A stretch of DNA of 64,000 nt from CAMEGH01 sp052103595 (GCA_052103595.1 JBQEKC010000001.1:62001-126000); one strand, 5' to 3'. Positions 50,542-59,554 are shown, counted from the first letter of the stretch. Notes: generated from the sequence alone by a model not told the origin. A program made the numbers and translations.

Positions 50542-51501
50542 ATGGGATTATTTTCTCGCACGAAAGCTTCACAGCGACAGCAGCCAGCCAGACGACGAAG
50601 GTCGGCTGATGTTGAAGATGCGGCAAGGGGTTCGTCGGGAAGAGAGTCACAAAACCATTACCGGCGCGGGCGTACGATTGCGGCGAGTACATATACGCGA
50701 AAAAACTCTGCAAGTGAAAAAATTCACGGTGATTATTCTCCTCGAGAAAAAGCACACCGCTTGAATAACATGCGCCGTAAGGTAATGGCTGTACTGATTA
50801 CACTTGGCGTGCTTTGTGCTGTGCTTGCTGCGATGATTTGGTCGTTCACCGCTAGCGTACTGGTGACGTTTCCGAACGCTAGCAGCATTCCCGAGAGGCA
50901 GCAATATGAGGCAGTTGTGCAAGACTATCTTACAAAAAACCCTACGGAACGTCTTCGTTTTAACTTGAATGAGGCTCGTTTAAGCGAGTTCGCCATGCAA
51001 GAAAATCCAGAGATTGCACGTATTACACAGGATGGTTTTGCCGGTTTTGCAAAAACGACCTTCTCTATCGAGCTGCGCCAGCCAGTAGTAAGTTGGCAAG
51101 TGGGTCGAACGCAGTACTTTGTTGATAAAGATGGCGTGTCGTTCTCACGTAATGTCTTTCAGACACCAGAAGTGACAATCGTTGATAATAGCGGTGTCGA
51201 GCACACGACGGGCACTGCAATTGCCAGTGCACGCTTCCTAAGCTTTGTAGGGCGAACAGTTGCGATTGCACAAGACCGAGGCTTGACCGTTACGCAAGTG
51301 GCTATTCCTGCTGGCACCTCACGTCAAGTTGAGCTAATTATTAAAGATGTGGCTTATCCTCTAATTCTTTCGATCGATCGATCGCCAGGTGAGCAGGTGG
51401 AGGACGGTATGCGGGCAATTGCGCATTTTGCGAACGCTGGTCGTACGCCGACATATGTTGATGTTCGTGTGAAGGGGAGAGCCTTTTTTAGAGAGCCGTA
51501 A
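50542..51501 (+). CDS. ftsQ: FtsQ/DivIB-like division protein
   Basis: 319 residues: long basic, Arg/Ser-rich cytoplasmic part (1-80), one membrane helix (VMAVLITLGVLCAVLAAMIW), a POTRA-like segment (NPTERLRFNLNEARLSEFAM, ENPEIARITQ) and a beta domain with FSIELRQPVVSWQVG and YFVDKDGVSF, the pattern seen in FtsQ. It would bring FtsL and FtsW-FtsI to the septum. TACAAT (50526-50531) ends 10 bases before ATG. ftsA and ftsZ, the usual next genes, do not follow. Confidence 0.85.
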   Translation: MGLFSRTKASQRQQPARRRRSADVEDAARGSSGRESQNHYRRGRTIAASTYTRKNSASEKIHGDYSPREKAHRLNNMRRKVMAVLITLGVLCAVLAAMIWSFTASVLVTFPNASSIPERQQYEAVVQDYLTKNPTERLRFNLNEARLSEFAMQENPEIARITQDGFAGFAKTTFSIELRQPVVSWQVGRTQYFVDKDGVSFSRNVFQTPEVTIVDNSGVEHTTGTAIASARFLSFVGRTVAIAQDRGLTVTQVAIPAGTSRQVELIIKDVAYPLILSIDRSPGEQVEDGMRAIAHFANAGRTPTYVDVRVKGRAFFREP

Positions 51502-51987
51502 CAACAGGGGTGAGCAGGGGATAATGGCGGGGCAGACGGGCCTCTTTGGGCGGCCTGTGAAAAGAATCCTTCTTTGTATGAAAAACATATTTATAAATAA
51601 AAAATATAAAAAGTCAAATCATACCACTTCCCCGAAAAGAGAAAGGGGATAGTAGGGAAGAAAAGTAATAAAAAGTCAAATAACGTAAAAAGTATATTAC
51701 TGTGGAAAACTGTATGAAAGTCAAATATACTTTCAGTACAACGCTGGGTCGTGCTGCCTTTGTGTGCGGTATACTAGATGAGCTTCTGACTGTAGTGATT
51801 CTGTGAAAAGTATTGTTTACAGTTGGTAAACCTAGCGGACATTAAAAAGTCGTTTGTTAATAAGAAACAAACAAAAGCCCCTATTGGAATTTGTTATTCA
51901 CATTTGTGTTATATTGGCACTATCTGTGTTATAGTGCTTATGGTTCGTAAAAGCTACCTTGTGCGACGTTAAGTTACTATCTCAAAC

Positions 51988-52134
51988 ATGAGTACATATA
52001 CGTCTTTATACACTTACTTTTTATCATTATCATTTATATTTGTGTTTATAGCATATATTGTTAACGTAAATCCCCCGCTTTCAAACAACTTTGTTTTTTT
52101 TAAAGCCTATAGTGCTTTTGTCGTTATGGTTTAG
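51988..52134 (+). CDS. Possible 48-residue hydrophobic peptide
   Basis: ATG 51988 to TAG 52132-52134. The first 28 residues form a possible membrane helix (YFLSLSFIFVFIAYIV). TACTAT ends 7 bases before the ATG, like the leaderless starts elsewhere, but the region is AT-rich so this could be chance. No ribosome site, no recognised family. Confidence 0.25.
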   Translation: MSTYTSLYTYFLSLSFIFVFIAYIVNVNPPLSNNFVFFKAYSAFVVMV

Positions 52135-52377
52135 GTCTTTATAAATATCAGCACGGATATGTGTCAGGGGCTCGAGCGACTGACAGCAAACGATGAGGAG
52201 ATGGCTATATTACAAGGCCGGGAAGTGCTAGGTGTGGAAACTTTTGTATAATATACGCGAATCAGCTCTTTCCCTTGTGTGTGCTAGCTGCTAGGATTAC
52301 TAACGTCGCAAAATGAATATACGTTTCTCGTGTTTATGTATAAGGTCAAGCAAGTTTGTGAAAGAAGGCAGGGGAAT

Positions 52378-52412
52378 AAAAAGATCCGCAACTACCTGTG
52401 CGGATCTTTTTT
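52378..52412. terminator. Bidirectional intrinsic terminator before the MMPL gene end
   Basis: AAAAAGATCCGCA and TGCGGATCTTTTTT flank an 8-base loop. It ends the MMPL transcript (minus) and could end any plus-strand RNA from the preceding region. Confidence 0.88.
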
Positions 52413-52431
52413 AAGCAAGAGGTTGACTCCC

Positions 52432-54816
52432 CTACCCTTCAATTGAAATTTTTGGCAGGATTTTCTTCAGCCAAGCAGGTAGCCACCACGCAGCATCACC
52501 CAAAAGATGCATAACAGCTGGAACGATCAATAGCCGAACAATAAAGGCGTCAACAAACACCCCGACAGCTAGCCCAAACCCTATTGCCTGGATGGTCGCA
52601 TCATGGTTGGAAACAAAGCCGATAAACACTGCTACCATGATCACTGCCGCCGCAACAACAACACGGCTTCCGGTGGCAAATCCATTCACAACGGCTTGTT
52701 TTGCCTTGCCAGAACGCTCATATTCTTCGTGGATACTTGAAACGAGGAAGAACTCGTAGTCCATTGCTAATCCAAACAATACACCAATAGCGATAATAGG
52801 AATGAAGCTAACGATTGGCCCTGGCGCATCAGTAATGCCTAGCCAGCCCCATTGGAAGACCATAACGACTGCACCAAACATGGCGGCCACAGAAAGCAGG
52901 AAGCCAAGCGTGGCTTTGAGTGGCACAAGTAAGGATCGAAACACGATCATTAGCAGTACAAACGAAAGGCCAACGACAACAGAAAGGTAGAGTGGCAGCG
53001 CGTTAGCGAGCTTTTCATCGATGTCAAGCTGCAGAGCGGTTGACCCCGTAACGGCAAAGGTGGTGTTGTCTTTCCCAGTAACGTCTTTTACGGTGTTATC
53101 ATCGCGAAGTGTGGCGATGAGCTGCTTAGTGGCATCATCTGACGGGCCAGCAGTTGGGATCACCTGGATAATCCCCTTGGTAGTGTCATCGGTAACGAGA
53201 AGTGGCGTAGCGCTCTCGACATCATTTCGCTCGCTGAGTGTTTCGGCAATCGTATTAAGATGATAAAGATCTTGCATAGCGGCCAATTGTTTTTCCATGG
53301 CTTCGCGGGCAGCTTTTTGCTTTGCCTCCCCTTCTACTTGTTGTTTTTGTGCCGCCTGTTGTAAAGCGAGCATTTCAGTTGGCGAATTTGCTGCAGCAAG
53401 TTTCTTTTCGAAAGCAGTTTTCTGTTTTTGCGTTTCTTGGGCTACTTCTTTCTTGAAGGCGGCTTCAGCGGATTGCTTCAGCTCTTTTTTATCCTCGTTC
53501 GTCACGGGTTGCACGTTTTCAGCTACGATGAGTAGCGGTGCGTTAAAGCCTTCGCCAAAGCCACGCTGTAGCATTTCGTAGGCTTTGTGTTCGGTCGTGT
53601 CAGCTGCGGCGTACTCATCGCTTGGCAGGCCGAGCTCAAGCGATCGCATTGGAAAGGCAATCGCACCCACAACAATGACAGCGCTCAGTAGAACAACAAC
53701 AGGGCGTTTTGCAATGCCAGTTCCGATTTTGTACCAGATGGTATCGTGTTTTACTTTATGGTCATCTTTTGGCCCTTTTTTCTGCGCCTTTTGGATGAGC
53801 TCTTTCGTCTTTCCGCGGAAGACGCGACTACCAGTAATGCCGAATAACGCTGGAAGGAGCGTTACAGCAACGACTGCAGCTAATGCTACCGTTGCAGCAG
53901 CAGCTAATCCCATACTTGTCATGAACGGAATACCGACGACAGACAGTGCCGAGAGTGCAATCACCACGGTGAGTGCGGCAAAAACAACTGAGCTTCCCGC
54001 TGTCGCAACAGCGTTCGCAGCAGCATCCTTAAAGCTATAGCCATGTAAAAGATTATTCCGATACTTGTTGACAATAAAGAGCGAGTAATCAATTCCTACC
54101 GCAAGCCCAAGCATAATTGCCAAGACGGGTGTTGTTGAGGTAATATCGACTACTTGGCTCAGCGCAAACAGCCCTGCCGCACCACCAGCTACGGTAACAA
54201 GCGCAATAATAATTGGGAGCCCGGCAGCAATCAACGAACCAAGAGTAATAAAAAGGACAATTAGCGCAACAACGACGCCGGCAACTTCGCCAATGCCAAG
54301 AATTTCGCCTGGCACATGACTAATAACGTCACCACCCATTTCAATGGCTAGGTCTTGTGAACGTCCGTTAGTTACAGCTGTCTCGATGCCGCTTGTGGTG
54401 GTCTCGCTGATAGAATCAATGCCATCTGACAAGCTAATTGTTGCATACGCAATCGTGCCATCTTTGGAAATCATTTCGCTCAATTGGAATGGACTCACGA
54501 CTTGGCTGACACCGTCCACCTTGGTGACATCCGCCAATATGGCTTCGATATCTTTTTTGTGATCGGTGATAGAGCTATCGTCCTTTGTTTCAAACACAAC
54601 GCGGCCAGTCCCCTGCCCTGCATCTGGAAAGAGCTCACTAAAACGATCGAGTGCTATTTGCGCTTCGGTGCCGGGAATGCTAATCGCATCGCTTGGTGCT
54701 TTGTAATTTTGTGCGGCAAAAAACCCTAAGATTGCTAGTATGACTACCCAGCCACTAACAATCCACCAACGTCTTTCAAACGCTTTTTCACCAAGCGTGT
54801 GTAGTATGTTTCCCAT
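52432..54816 (-). CDS. MMPL-family RND transporter
   Basis: 794 residues, two halves each with one plus five membrane helices and a large outer domain, as in MmpL/HpnN transporters that export lipids or drugs using the proton gradient. Motifs: GLAVGIDYSLFIVNKYR in half one and GLAMDYEFFLVSSIHEEY in half two, each with the Asp-Tyr pair of the proton path. The second outer domain contains a long Gln/Lys/Ala-rich coiled coil (about 470-545), which is unusual. ATG 54816 is preferred over GTG 54825 because a perfect GGAGGTGA lies just before it and covers the GTG. Substrate unknown. Confidence 0.9.
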   Translation of the reverse strand: MGNILHTLGEKAFERRWWIVSGWVVILAILGFFAAQNYKAPSDAISIPGTEAQIALDRFSELFPDAGQGTGRVVFETKDDSSITDHKKDIEAILADVTKVDGVSQVVSPFQLSEMISKDGTIAYATISLSDGIDSISETTTSGIETAVTNGRSQDLAIEMGGDVISHVPGEILGIGEVAGVVVALIVLFITLGSLIAAGLPIIIALVTVAGGAAGLFALSQVVDITSTTPVLAIMLGLAVGIDYSLFIVNKYRNNLLHGYSFKDAAANAVATAGSSVVFAALTVVIALSALSVVGIPFMTSMGLAAAATVALAAVVAVTLLPALFGITGSRVFRGKTKELIQKAQKKGPKDDHKVKHDTIWYKIGTGIAKRPVVVLLSAVIVVGAIAFPMRSLELGLPSDEYAAADTTEHKAYEMLQRGFGEGFNAPLLIVAENVQPVTNEDKKELKQSAEAAFKKEVAQETQKQKTAFEKKLAAANSPTEMLALQQAAQKQQVEGEAKQKAAREAMEKQLAAMQDLYHLNTIAETLSERNDVESATPLLVTDDTTKGIIQVIPTAGPSDDATKQLIATLRDDNTVKDVTGKDNTTFAVTGSTALQLDIDEKLANALPLYLSVVVGLSFVLLMIVFRSLLVPLKATLGFLLSVAAMFGAVVMVFQWGWLGITDAPGPIVSFIPIIAIGVLFGLAMDYEFFLVSSIHEEYERSGKAKQAVVNGFATGSRVVVAAAVIMVAVFIGFVSNHDATIQAIGFGLAVGVFVDAFIVRLLIVPAVMHLLGDAAWWLPAWLKKILPKISIEG

Positions 54817-54892
54817 TGAGGTCACCTCCGTCTCTCTGACTTTTATTCATCTATTCTTTCTTAGTATACCACCACTGTTTTTGTGCTGACAA

Positions 54893-55867
54893 CTAATATT
54901 GTTCGATGGCGAACGAAGTAGCGCCGGTGTCAGCCTTGATGGTGATTTGTTTTGTCGCGTTTGCAAATCCGTCGGTTTCGTAGCGACCCTCCCCTACCTC
55001 TTTAGTACCAGCAAATTTGCCACGAGAAAGCCCGCCATCTCGCTCGATACGATATCCGACTTCTTTTGGAATACGGAGTTTGACGGAGCTTGCACCAGTG
55101 TCGATGGTGATATTTGAACGATCTTGTTTGCTACCAAGTTTAAGGTCGATACTGCTGGCGCCACTATCGATCAGTAAAGTGCGAAGTTGTACCTCGGAAA
55201 GGTCACCCTTAATTGCCGAAGCGCCCATATCGAGCGTTAAATCAACTGGCAACTGGCGAGTAAGCTGTAGATTTAGGCGATTTTTCCCCTGTAAGACACC
55301 GAAGCCAGGATGTCCTTTTGTGCCGAACGTAACGCGCTGTGTGTTGCCGTCTAGTGTTGTTTCTTCGGTAATTTTACGGCTGCCTTCAAGTTGTGCGCTC
55401 GCAACAGCGTCACCTTCTGTAATCGCTCCAAGCTGCAAGCTGATAGCACCGGTATCAACGCGCACATCGGCATGCTCTACCTTTTGCCACGGCGTGCCGC
55501 GCTTTTCAACATGCATAATATCGTCACCCTCATGCGTTACGGGGCCTTGGCGAAGGCCATTCTCGTTTGTGAGTGTAACAAAAAGTAGCGCAATGATGAC
55601 AAGCGTGGCAATCACGTTCAGAATAATACTCCACACGCCTTTGAGCTGCATAAATGAAACGCCAATCAAAATAATCACCACTGGCCAGAGCTGCCAAATA
55701 TTGCCAATGTAGAGCTGTATAATACCAAGGTTGTGAAGCAAGAAGAGTGCGCCGGCGCCAATCAAAAGTGCACCCCAGAAAAAGTTATCGCTTTCAAACC
55801 ACGAAGTGTTTTTTGCTGGCTTTTCTGCAGCCGGTTTTTTCTCTTTTGGTGCGGTATCTTTTGTCAT
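54893..55867 (-). CDS. Membrane protein with LiaF-like helices and toast-rack beta domain
   Basis: 324 residues. A Lys/Ala-rich cytoplasmic start, then three to four membrane helices (FFWGALLIGAGALFLLHNLGII, LWPVVIILIGVSFM, ILNVIATLVIIALLFVTL) like the LiaI/LiaF transmembrane region, then a right-handed beta repeat domain (VDTGAISLQLG, DMGASAIKGDL, DSGASSIDLKL, DTGASSVKLRI, DTGATSFAI) typical of toast-rack/DUF4097-type proteins. In Firmicutes such proteins sense cell-envelope stress; no LiaRS partner is adjacent. AAAGGG precedes the ATG. Confidence 0.8.
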   Translation of the reverse strand: MTKDTAPKEKKPAAEKPAKNTSWFESDNFFWGALLIGAGALFLLHNLGIIQLYIGNIWQLWPVVIILIGVSFMQLKGVWSIILNVIATLVIIALLFVTLTNENGLRQGPVTHEGDDIMHVEKRGTPWQKVEHADVRVDTGAISLQLGAITEGDAVASAQLEGSRKITEETTLDGNTQRVTFGTKGHPGFGVLQGKNRLNLQLTRQLPVDLTLDMGASAIKGDLSEVQLRTLLIDSGASSIDLKLGSKQDRSNITIDTGASSVKLRIPKEVGYRIERDGGLSRGKFAGTKEVGEGRYETDGFANATKQITIKADTGATSFAIEQY

Positions 55868-55942
55868 ATATCCCTTTCCTTTCTTCCATCATACCACTAA
55901 TGCGATACCTCAACGGTAAAGAGCTGGCGATAAAAAGAAAAG

Positions 55943-55984
55943 CCCGCCAGGGCGAGCGCTATTGTGGCGCAGGGCTTTGGCGGG
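55943..55984 (-). terminator. Intrinsic terminator of the small basic protein gene
   Basis: On the minus strand CCCGCCA ... TGGCGGG with a GC-rich interior, followed by CTTTTCTTTTT. Confidence 0.75.
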
Positions 55985-56010
55985 TGTGACTCCTTTGGGA
56001 TCGTGCGCGC

Positions 56011-56268
56011 TCAGGCGTGCTTGATGATGGTGGCCATCGGCTTGCGGTCATTAATGAGGCGCGGGTGGCGGCCAATGTCGCGACTGAAGTCGTTCTTGGC
56101 GGCCATGGCCAGCTCCATCTTGACGCTGCGACGGTTGCCGTTCTTCATGATCTTCGCGGCTCGTTTGATGGTGGGCTGCTGCGGGCTGACAACGCTGTCG
56201 GTCAGACGGCGACGTCGAGCTTCCTGGCGACGCTGATCCTTCTTGCCGTACGTAGGGTTGCGCTTCAT
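56011..56268 (-). CDS. Small, strongly basic protein, 85 residues
   Basis: Not recognised. About a third of the residues are Arg, Lys or His (KKDQRRQEARRRRLTD, IKRAAKIMKNGNRRS), suggesting nucleic-acid binding. Codon use is more GC-rich than that of neighbours. ATG 56268 has AGAGAGGT upstream and a promoter TTGACA-N17-TAATGT at 56337-56309. Own terminator at 55943. It resembles, in its gene set-up, the 53-residue gene at 59355. Confidence 0.75.
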   Translation of the reverse strand: MKRNPTYGKKDQRRQEARRRRLTDSVVSPQQPTIKRAAKIMKNGNRRSVKMELAMAAKNDFSRDIGRHPRLINDRKPMATIIKHA

Positions 56269-56308
56269 GGCAAGACCTCTCTGATAGACGTGAATAAGGG
56301 TCTGTTAT

Positions 56309-56337
56309 ACATTAGCATAAAATTTGCTAAATGTCAA
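56309..56337 (-). promoter_or_regulatory. Promoter of the 85-residue protein gene
   Basis: TTGACA (56337-56332), 17-base spacer ending TATGC, TAATGT (56314-56309); leader about 35 bases. Confidence 0.7.
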
Positions 56338-56342
56338 TACTC

Positions 56343-59135
56343 CTACTCTGCTTTTTTCTTGCGGCGGCGTGGACGACGACGTTTTTTCTTTGGTGCTTCT
56401 TCGGCTCCGGATTGTTGTTGGAGTGTTTCTGCTGTTTGCTTTGGTGGTTGATTTTTATCATGAAGGCGGATGATTACTTCGCCTTCTTTTGTGACAACCG
56501 CAGGAATCCCCTGCTCTGGTGACGGCGTTACAGCTGGTGCTTGCGTTGATTGTGGCGCTGGGGTTTGTGGCGGTACTGTTGGTGCTGGAGCGGTCTGCTG
56601 TCGTGGTGTCTGTTGCGCTTGTTTTGGTGGCTGCGCTTGCGCAGCTTGCTGCTGTGGTTTCGCTGGCTGCTTTTGGGCAGGTTGCTGCGCTTTTGGCGCG
56701 GCTTGCTTTGGTTTGAGGTTTTCAGGTGGCTTTACCAGGTTACTAATCGCGGCTTCTACGACGGCCCGCGGTTTACTAAAGTGAATGCGCGAATTCTCAA
56801 CGATAAAGGCGCTGTTATCTACTTGTGGCGGTGGCAAGTTAAGTGTTGTTGCGCTAAAGGCTGGCGCCTTTTCACCATTAATTACCATGTTGATGATAAA
56901 GTGCCGATTGTGCATTTGTAATAGGTCGTTTGCTTCAAATTGTGGCTGAAATTGCTGGGATAAAATCTGCGCATCTTCTGCCGAAACACGGAACGAGATC
57001 ATCGTACCAACGTTACCAAACACAGCGCCGCGCACTGTGTCGCTCATCTGCGAAATGTACTGATTCGCGACAGTCAGGTTGAGACCATACTTTCGTGCCT
57101 CAGAAAGAATGGTCGCAAACGAATCGGTTGCAAAGTTCTGGAACTCGTCTACGTACAGGAAGAATGGTCGACGGTCGCGCACGTCAGGAATATCCGAGCG
57201 ACTCATGGCGGCAAGCTGAATTTTTGTCACCAAGAACGACCCAAGAATACCAGCGTTGTCTTCACCGATTAATCCCTTCGAAAGGTTAACGACCAAGATC
57301 TTTCCTTCATCCATAATTTCACGAATGTTAAAGGTACTTTTTGGCTGGCCAATAATATTACGAATGACAGGATTGGCGGTAAAGGCACCTACCTTGTTGA
57401 GCACTGGCGCGACAGCTTCAGCGATAAATTTGTCGTTCCAGCTAGCAAATTCTACCTTCCAAAATTGTAGTACCACGGTATCTTGGCAGTATTCAATCGT
57501 TTCTTTGCGGAATTTTTTATCAGTCAGCATGCGGGTGATGTCGAGCATGGTGGTTTCTGGCCGGTCCAACAGCGCAAGAATAGTGTAGCGTAAAATATAT
57601 TCGAGGCGTGGCCCCCAAGAATCGCCAAACATACGCTTCAATACACCAATTACCTCTGAAGAAATATTGCTCTTCATGTTTGGATCAGTCACTTCAAGCG
57701 GGTTAAATCCAACCGGGTGGGCAGTGTCGGCCGGGTTAAAGTAGACAACATCTTTAATGCGGTGTGCGGGAATAAACTTCATATTATTGACGGCAAAGTC
57801 ACCGTGTGGGTCGATGATGGCGTAGCCTTGGTTGTGGTACACATCGCTGAGCGCAAAAAGTTCCAACAACCCAGATTTACCAGCACCGGTCTGCCCAATA
57901 ATATACACATGGCGCGAACGGTCATAACGCAGCATGCCGAACTGGTGGTTGATGCCCCGGAAGTTTGTCAGGCCAAAGGCCGAAATATTCTCATCAATCG
58001 CTTCGTTGCCAGTAATAAGGGGCAATTTGGCTGGCGGTTCGGCTGTTTTAGTGCTCGCCCACACAATGTTTGGTGTTTCTACGTTGGTGTGTGGTAAGTG
58101 GAAGACACTGGCGAGTTCTTCGATATTAAGGATAAATCCTTCGTCCATAAAAAGACGATTGCGGTAGGCGCTCAGTGACTGTTTATCAAAAGACGGCTTG
58201 CTTGCTTTGAGCCCGTTAAGGTTGGTGCTACTAAACTGCTTAAACGTTCCCACGATAGCTTGCATGCGTTGCTTGGCGTTTGACTGGCTTTCACCCAAGT
58301 AGGCCAAGCGGATTTTTACTTGATAGCCAAGTTTTGTAGCTTTCTTTTCGGCTTCAGCGGCCCGTGTTTTATCACGATCGGATAGTTCAGCTGGGGTTCC
58401 GCCAGTACCTTGTTCTGGCGGTGTCCATAGTGCGGCAAAAAGCATACCGAGCCATTTAAAGCCGCCGCCTCCGCCACTCAAAAAGGCAAATGGATCGCCA
58501 TTTTTCATCTTTGATACCCATTGGCTGCTGGCTTTATGCCAGGTGTCTGGTACCGGGCGCATTAAAACTTGCACCCATAATTCTTCTCCGCTATCTTCAA
58601 GCTTGGCGAGTGTTCCAGTGATGCCGGCAAGTGGGTCGACCTCAAAACTTTGGAACGTTTTAATCGGTAGATATTGGCTGTCGGTCACGGTAATTTCAGA
58701 GGTGTGAATAACGCTGTGATGGCGTTCGTGTGCGACATAATCTTCATCAGCCTCATGAATCTGCACGGTTGGATATTGCGCGTAAATTTGCCCTTCTACA
58801 AAACTTTGCAGCGTTTTTGGCACCCACACATAAAACCGAATTTGGCCATCGACAGAAGCAATTTCAAAGCTCAGGTGTTCTTGTACTCCCCCACTTTTTT
58901 TCAATTCGCCTTTATCACGCAAAATACCGTGCAAGCTGGCAAAAAGTTGCTCGGCGGCAAGTTCTGATTTGTCGTTAGCGCGCGGGATTTCAAGGACTAG
59001 CAATGTACTATCAACCGATTCAATCACACGGACTTTGCGGTTGTTGAGCCATGTCATCACACCAAGAATAACAGTAACAGGCACCCACACCCACGGCGAA
59101 AGAATGATTTGTATAAATTCAAGGAAAAATGTCAT
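56343..59135 (-). CDS. VirD4/HerA-type membrane-anchored ATPase
   Basis: 930 residues from ATG 59135. N-terminal membrane segment (FFLEFIQIILSPWVWVPVTVILGVM), a region of about 330 residues with mixed strands, then the ATPase: Walker A in IIGQTGAGKSG (about 413), DPHGDFAVNNM, and Walker B FFLYVDEFQNFATDSFATILSEARK (about 655), with NQYISQMSDTVRGAVFGNVG after it. This matches the type IV secretion coupling/TraG-like DNA transfer group. The last 170 residues are Gln/Pro/Ala-rich repeats ending in a basic KKKRRRPRRRKKK tail, likely disordered. An upstream in-frame ATG was rejected since a TATAAT lies about 15 bases before 59135. Possible role: DNA uptake or protein transport to the host. Confidence 0.85.
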   Translation of the reverse strand: MTFFLEFIQIILSPWVWVPVTVILGVMTWLNNRKVRVIESVDSTLLVLEIPRANDKSELAAEQLFASLHGILRDKGELKKSGGVQEHLSFEIASVDGQIRFYVWVPKTLQSFVEGQIYAQYPTVQIHEADEDYVAHERHHSVIHTSEITVTDSQYLPIKTFQSFEVDPLAGITGTLAKLEDSGEELWVQVLMRPVPDTWHKASSQWVSKMKNGDPFAFLSGGGGGFKWLGMLFAALWTPPEQGTGGTPAELSDRDKTRAAEAEKKATKLGYQVKIRLAYLGESQSNAKQRMQAIVGTFKQFSSTNLNGLKASKPSFDKQSLSAYRNRLFMDEGFILNIEELASVFHLPHTNVETPNIVWASTKTAEPPAKLPLITGNEAIDENISAFGLTNFRGINHQFGMLRYDRSRHVYIIGQTGAGKSGLLELFALSDVYHNQGYAIIDPHGDFAVNNMKFIPAHRIKDVVYFNPADTAHPVGFNPLEVTDPNMKSNISSEVIGVLKRMFGDSWGPRLEYILRYTILALLDRPETTMLDITRMLTDKKFRKETIEYCQDTVVLQFWKVEFASWNDKFIAEAVAPVLNKVGAFTANPVIRNIIGQPKSTFNIREIMDEGKILVVNLSKGLIGEDNAGILGSFLVTKIQLAAMSRSDIPDVRDRRPFFLYVDEFQNFATDSFATILSEARKYGLNLTVANQYISQMSDTVRGAVFGNVGTMISFRVSAEDAQILSQQFQPQFEANDLLQMHNRHFIINMVINGEKAPAFSATTLNLPPPQVDNSAFIVENSRIHFSKPRAVVEAAISNLVKPPENLKPKQAAPKAQQPAQKQPAKPQQQAAQAQPPKQAQQTPRQQTAPAPTVPPQTPAPQSTQAPAVTPSPEQGIPAVVTKEGEVIIRLHDKNQPPKQTAETLQQQSGAEEAPKKKRRRPRRRKKKAE

Positions 59136-59235
59136 AGTTACTACTGTTGGATTATATAATACCTCTGTTATTTTCGCAAGCATAAGCAGAAAGGCTTTTG
59201 TGTGAGAAAGCGTTGTGTGAACAAGAATGGTTGTC

Positions 59236-59279
59236 GTCTTTCTCCTCTGCACGACACGTGGTCTTGCACGGAGAAAGAC
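59236..59279. repeat. Long stem-loop, 10-base outer stem
   Basis: GTCTTTCTCC (59236-59245) and GGAGAAAGAC (59270-59279) with an inner CACG/CGTG pair. It lies between the ATPase gene and the 53-residue gene, in the 3' part of the latter's transcript. No T-run follows on either strand, so it may protect the 3' end or mark RNA processing. Confidence 0.6.
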
Positions 59280-59354
59280 GGACAGAAATGATGCGTTTTG
59301 CTGTTTTGGCAGCAAGATTCTGTTTTGTCGCCGTAAGGCGTCCGTCGTAAAAAG

Positions 59355-59516
59355 CTAGTCGCCGTAGATGCGCGCATGGCGCTTGGACTCGTAATCGGCA
59401 TTCTTGATGTCAGTCATGCCATGTTTGTAGGCGTTGTCAACGAGGTGCTGCTCGGCGGCACTGCGCTGGGAAGGGGTCTTCTTGGCAGCGTTCAAGTAGT
59501 CACTTTTGTTGGTCAT
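59355..59516 (-). CDS. Small protein, 53 residues, with structured leader
   Basis: ATG 59516 to TAG 59355. Polar and charged: begins MTNKSDYLNAAKKTPSQ, ends ESKRHARIYGD; two helices likely, with no membrane segment. Not recognised. Support for a real gene: GAGGAGATGAG ribosome site, consensus-like promoter TTGACC-N17-TACAAT at 59726-59698, a leader of about 170 bases with at least three strong hairpins, and GC-rich codon choice unlike random sequence. The heavy leader suggests regulation after transcription starts. Confidence 0.65.
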   Translation of the reverse strand: MTNKSDYLNAAKKTPSQRSAAEQHLVDNAYKHGMTDIKNADYESKRHARIYGD

Positions 59517-59554
59517 TGGTCTCATCTCCTCAGATGATCGAAAACGGAAGGTGT

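Larger units (their letters stand above)
51502..52431. other. AT-rich 930-base intergenic region at the strand switch
   Basis: No convincing long gene. It contains three copies of AAAAGTCAAAT-like sequence (51608, 51670, 51715; their complements are TTGACTTT -35-like boxes), a GCACTAT/ATAGTGC hairpin (51917-51937), scattered DnaA-box-like words (TTATTCACA near 51893, TTTTCCACA on the minus strand near 51700), a TATAAT near 52246 and a terminator at 52378. A 48-codon hydrophobic frame is listed separately. Plus-strand genes end here and minus-strand genes begin, so it is a convergence point. Confidence 0.5.

Noticed and set aside
52246..52412. Possible 6S or SRP-type RNA from the TATAAT near 52246 to the terminator
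   Set aside because: The ends do not pair into the 6S bubble shape, and the SRP loop motif is not present; only a promoter-like box and a terminator support it.
51502..52431. Replication origin
   Set aside because: Only scattered, imperfect DnaA-like words; no dnaA or dnaN nearby, and gene directions converge instead of diverging.
53585..54040. Open frame of 151 codons on the plus strand inside the MMPL gene
   Set aside because: It is antisense to a well-supported transporter, has no family features and mirrors its Ala/Val-rich codons.
55017..55712. Open frame of 231 codons on the plus strand
   Set aside because: Antisense to the LiaF/toast-rack gene, whose beta repeats and membrane helices are clear; Ser/Arg-rich shadow.
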